Assembly (NCBI RefSeq): GCF_003313395.1
Contig: NZ_QNFZ01000079.1
Span: 1 to 38,286 of the forward strand
From: Nonomuraea lactucae
GTDB taxonomy: Bacteria; Actinomycetota; Actinomycetes; Streptosporangiales; Streptosporangiaceae
Direction: 5' to 3'
DNA length: 38,286 nucleotides
Shown piece by piece: positions 37,035 to 38,286 of this stretch (its first letter is position 1; every line of letters starts with the position of its first letter). Position numbers and translations under genes: made by a program. A model generated the notes under the pieces. It was given only the letters and a program-made list of their open reading frames with translations, had not been told where the DNA came from and did no database searches.

Positions 37035-37895
37035 ATGGTCACCTCCGAGCGCGCCGGACCGGTGGACCCGCACAGCGGGTTCACCGGCCGCCCGGCGGCG
37101 TCATCCGGTCAGGTTTCCGGCCGCCTGCCCTGGATGCTGGTGCTGCCCGCGCTGGCGGGGCTGGCCTTCCTGGTGCTGCCGCTGGCCGGGCTGCTGATCC
37201 GGGCCCCCTGGGCGACGCTGCTGGAGCGGCTGACCGAGCCGCAGGTGCTTGAGGCGCTGCGGCTGTCGCTGGTGTGCGCCACCGTCGCCACCGCGGTCTG
37301 CCTGGTGCTCGGGGTGCCGCTGGCGTGGTTGCTCGCCCGGGTGGACTTCCGCGGGCGGCGCGTGGTGCGGGCCCTGGTGACCGTGCCGCTGGTGCTGCCA
37401 CCGGTGGTCGGCGGGGTGGCGTTGCTGCTGGTGCTGGGCCGTCGCGGGCTGATCGGGCAGTGGCTGGAGGCCACGTTCGGGATCACCCTGCCGTTCACCA
37501 CTGCCGGGGTGATCGTGGCCGAGGCGTTCGTGGCGATGCCGTTCCTGGTGATCAGCGTCGAGGGCGCGCTGCGCGGCGCCGACCAGCGCTTCGAGGAGGC
37601 CGCCGCGACGCTCGGGGCTTCGCGCTGGACCGTCTTCCGCCGCGTCACCCTGCCGCTCATCATGCCTGGAGTGGTGGCCGGGGCCGTGTTGTGCTGGGCG
37701 CGGGCACTGGGCGAGTTCGGCGCCACCATCACCTTCGCGGGTAACTTTCCCGGCACCACCCGCACCATGCCGCTGGCCGTCTACCTCGCGCTGGAGACAG
37801 AGCCGGAGGCGGCCATCGTGCTCAGCCTCGTCCTGCTCGCCGTCTCCGTGATCATCCTGGCCAGTCTGCGCGACCGATGGGTGAACTCGACATGA
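37035..37895 (+). CDS. modB: Molybdate ABC transporter permease
   Basis: The 286-residue protein has a hydrophilic N-terminus of about 30 residues and then five to six membrane segments, starting WMLVLPALAGLAFLVLPLAGLLI. The coupling-helix motif is EEAAATLGASRWTVFRRVTLPLIMPG (EAA loop), which contacts the ATPase. GEFGATITFAGNFPGTTRTMPLAVY is characteristic of ModB. The ribosome site before ATG 37035 is weak; it begins 6 nt after modA and is probably translated by coupling. Its TGA overlaps the ATG of the next gene (ATGA). Confidence 0.94.
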   Translation: MVTSERAGPVDPHSGFTGRPAASSGQVSGRLPWMLVLPALAGLAFLVLPLAGLLIRAPWATLLERLTEPQVLEALRLSLVCATVATAVCLVLGVPLAWLLARVDFRGRRVVRALVTVPLVLPPVVGGVALLLVLGRRGLIGQWLEATFGITLPFTTAGVIVAEAFVAMPFLVISVEGALRGADQRFEEAAATLGASRWTVFRRVTLPLIMPGVVAGAVLCWARALGEFGATITFAGNFPGTTRTMPLAVYLALETEPEAAIVLSLVLLAVSVIILASLRDRWVNST

Positions 37896-38286
37896 CGACG
37901 CTGCACGCCCGCCTGGTCGTCGCCCGGCCCGCCTTCCGACTGGACCTCACGCTGGAGGTCGCCCAGGGCGAGGTGGTCGCGCTGCTCGGCCCCAACGGCG
38001 CGGGCAAGACCACCGCCCTGCGCGCCCTGGCCGGGCTGACCGACATGACCGGCGGCCAGATCACCCTGGAGGGCCAACCGTTGCACACCCTGGCCGCCGA
38101 GCAGCGGCCGATCGGCATGGTCTTCCAGGACTACCTGCTCTTCCCGCACCTGTCCGCCCTGGACAACGTCGCCTTCGGGCCGCGCTGCCAGGGCGCTTCC
38201 AAGGCCGGGGCCCGCCGCACCGCCGCCGCCCTGCTGGAGCGCGTCGGCCTGGCCGGCCACGCCGCCGCCAAGCCCCGGCAGTTGTC
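37892..38286 (+). CDS. modC: Molybdate ABC transporter ATP-binding protein (3' end outside window)
   Basis: ATG 37892 overlaps the modB stop by 4 nt (ATGA). The visible 131 codons contain the ABC Walker A GPNGAGKT (residues 33-40) and the Q-loop region MVFQDYLLFPHLSALDNVAFG. They end at KPRQLS, the beginning of the signature motif, where the window stops. No stop codon is reached. It supplies ATP hydrolysis for molybdate import. A C-terminal TOBE domain, usual in ModC, cannot be checked here. Confidence 0.93.
   Translation, partial: MTTLHARLVVARPAFRLDLTLEVAQGEVVALLGPNGAGKTTALRALAGLTDMTGGQITLEGQPLHTLAAEQRPIGMVFQDYLLFPHLSALDNVAFGPRCQGASKAGARRTAAALLERVGLAGHAAAKPRQL

Noticed and set aside
1-38286. 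tRNA, rRNA and CRISPR features
   Set aside because: I saw no cloverleaf-like GTTCRA-containing gene with fitting stems, no rRNA text, and no regularly spaced identical repeats with spacers.

Overview
The window is high-GC DNA with strong codon bias, frequent GTG starts, Shine-Dalgarno sites of the GGAGG type and actinobacterial gene families (SARP regulator, MmyB-type regulator, SAV_2336-type protein, VMAP protease, twin secreted proteases). It comes from a filamentous actinomycete; a Nonomuraea/Streptosporangium- or Streptomyces-like chromosome is my inference. No rRNA, tRNA or CRISPR array is visible. Both edges cut a gene: a PLP aminotransferase fusion on the left and modC on the right.

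Left part (1-8.4 kb): the 3' end of an M23-like/class III aminotransferase fusion, a tiny alcohol-dehydrogenase remnant, a secreted cupredoxin, an M14 carboxypeptidase, a TetR regulator divergent from an isochorismatase-family hydrolase with palindromic sites between them, a tyrosine-recombinase-like gene that has lost its catalytic tyrosine, its partner HTH gene, and an FAD oxidoreductase. Next (8.6-13.4 kb) come two tandem paralogues of a large P-loop ATPase with a C-terminal helix-turn-helix, then a small secreted beta-trefoil-like protein.

The centre (14.7-20.7 kb) is the most interesting part. A tightly coupled minus-strand operon reads: 32-residue Trypco1-like mini-ORF, trypsin-VMAP protease, MoxR-type AAA+ ATPase, and a 1080-residue protein joining a SAV_2336/vWA-like N-terminus to PAS, GAF and SpoIIE-type PP2C domains. 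Protease + MoxR + vWA is the layout of the vWA-MoxR-VMAP ternary conflict systems. The phosphatase tail on the vWA partner and the mini Trypco1 ORF coupled through TAGTG are the unusual points. A large secreted subtilisin lies upstream, separated by a strong hairpin terminator.

The right part (24-35 kb) is littered with relics: an MmyB-type regulator with a nonsense codon and a deletion, a deleted TnpB that cuts into another gene, and a glutamine-synthetase-like gene without its N-terminus and with an in-frame TGA. Intact genes among them are a DUF1304 membrane protein, an atypical SDR, two small secreted or anchored proteins, a 981-residue SARP regulator behind a 13-bp inverted repeat, an integral membrane protein, an ATP-grasp ligase and a stand-alone HATPase. 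The last 2.5 kb is a molybdate operon: HTH-TOBE regulator, modA, modB and the 5' part of modC.
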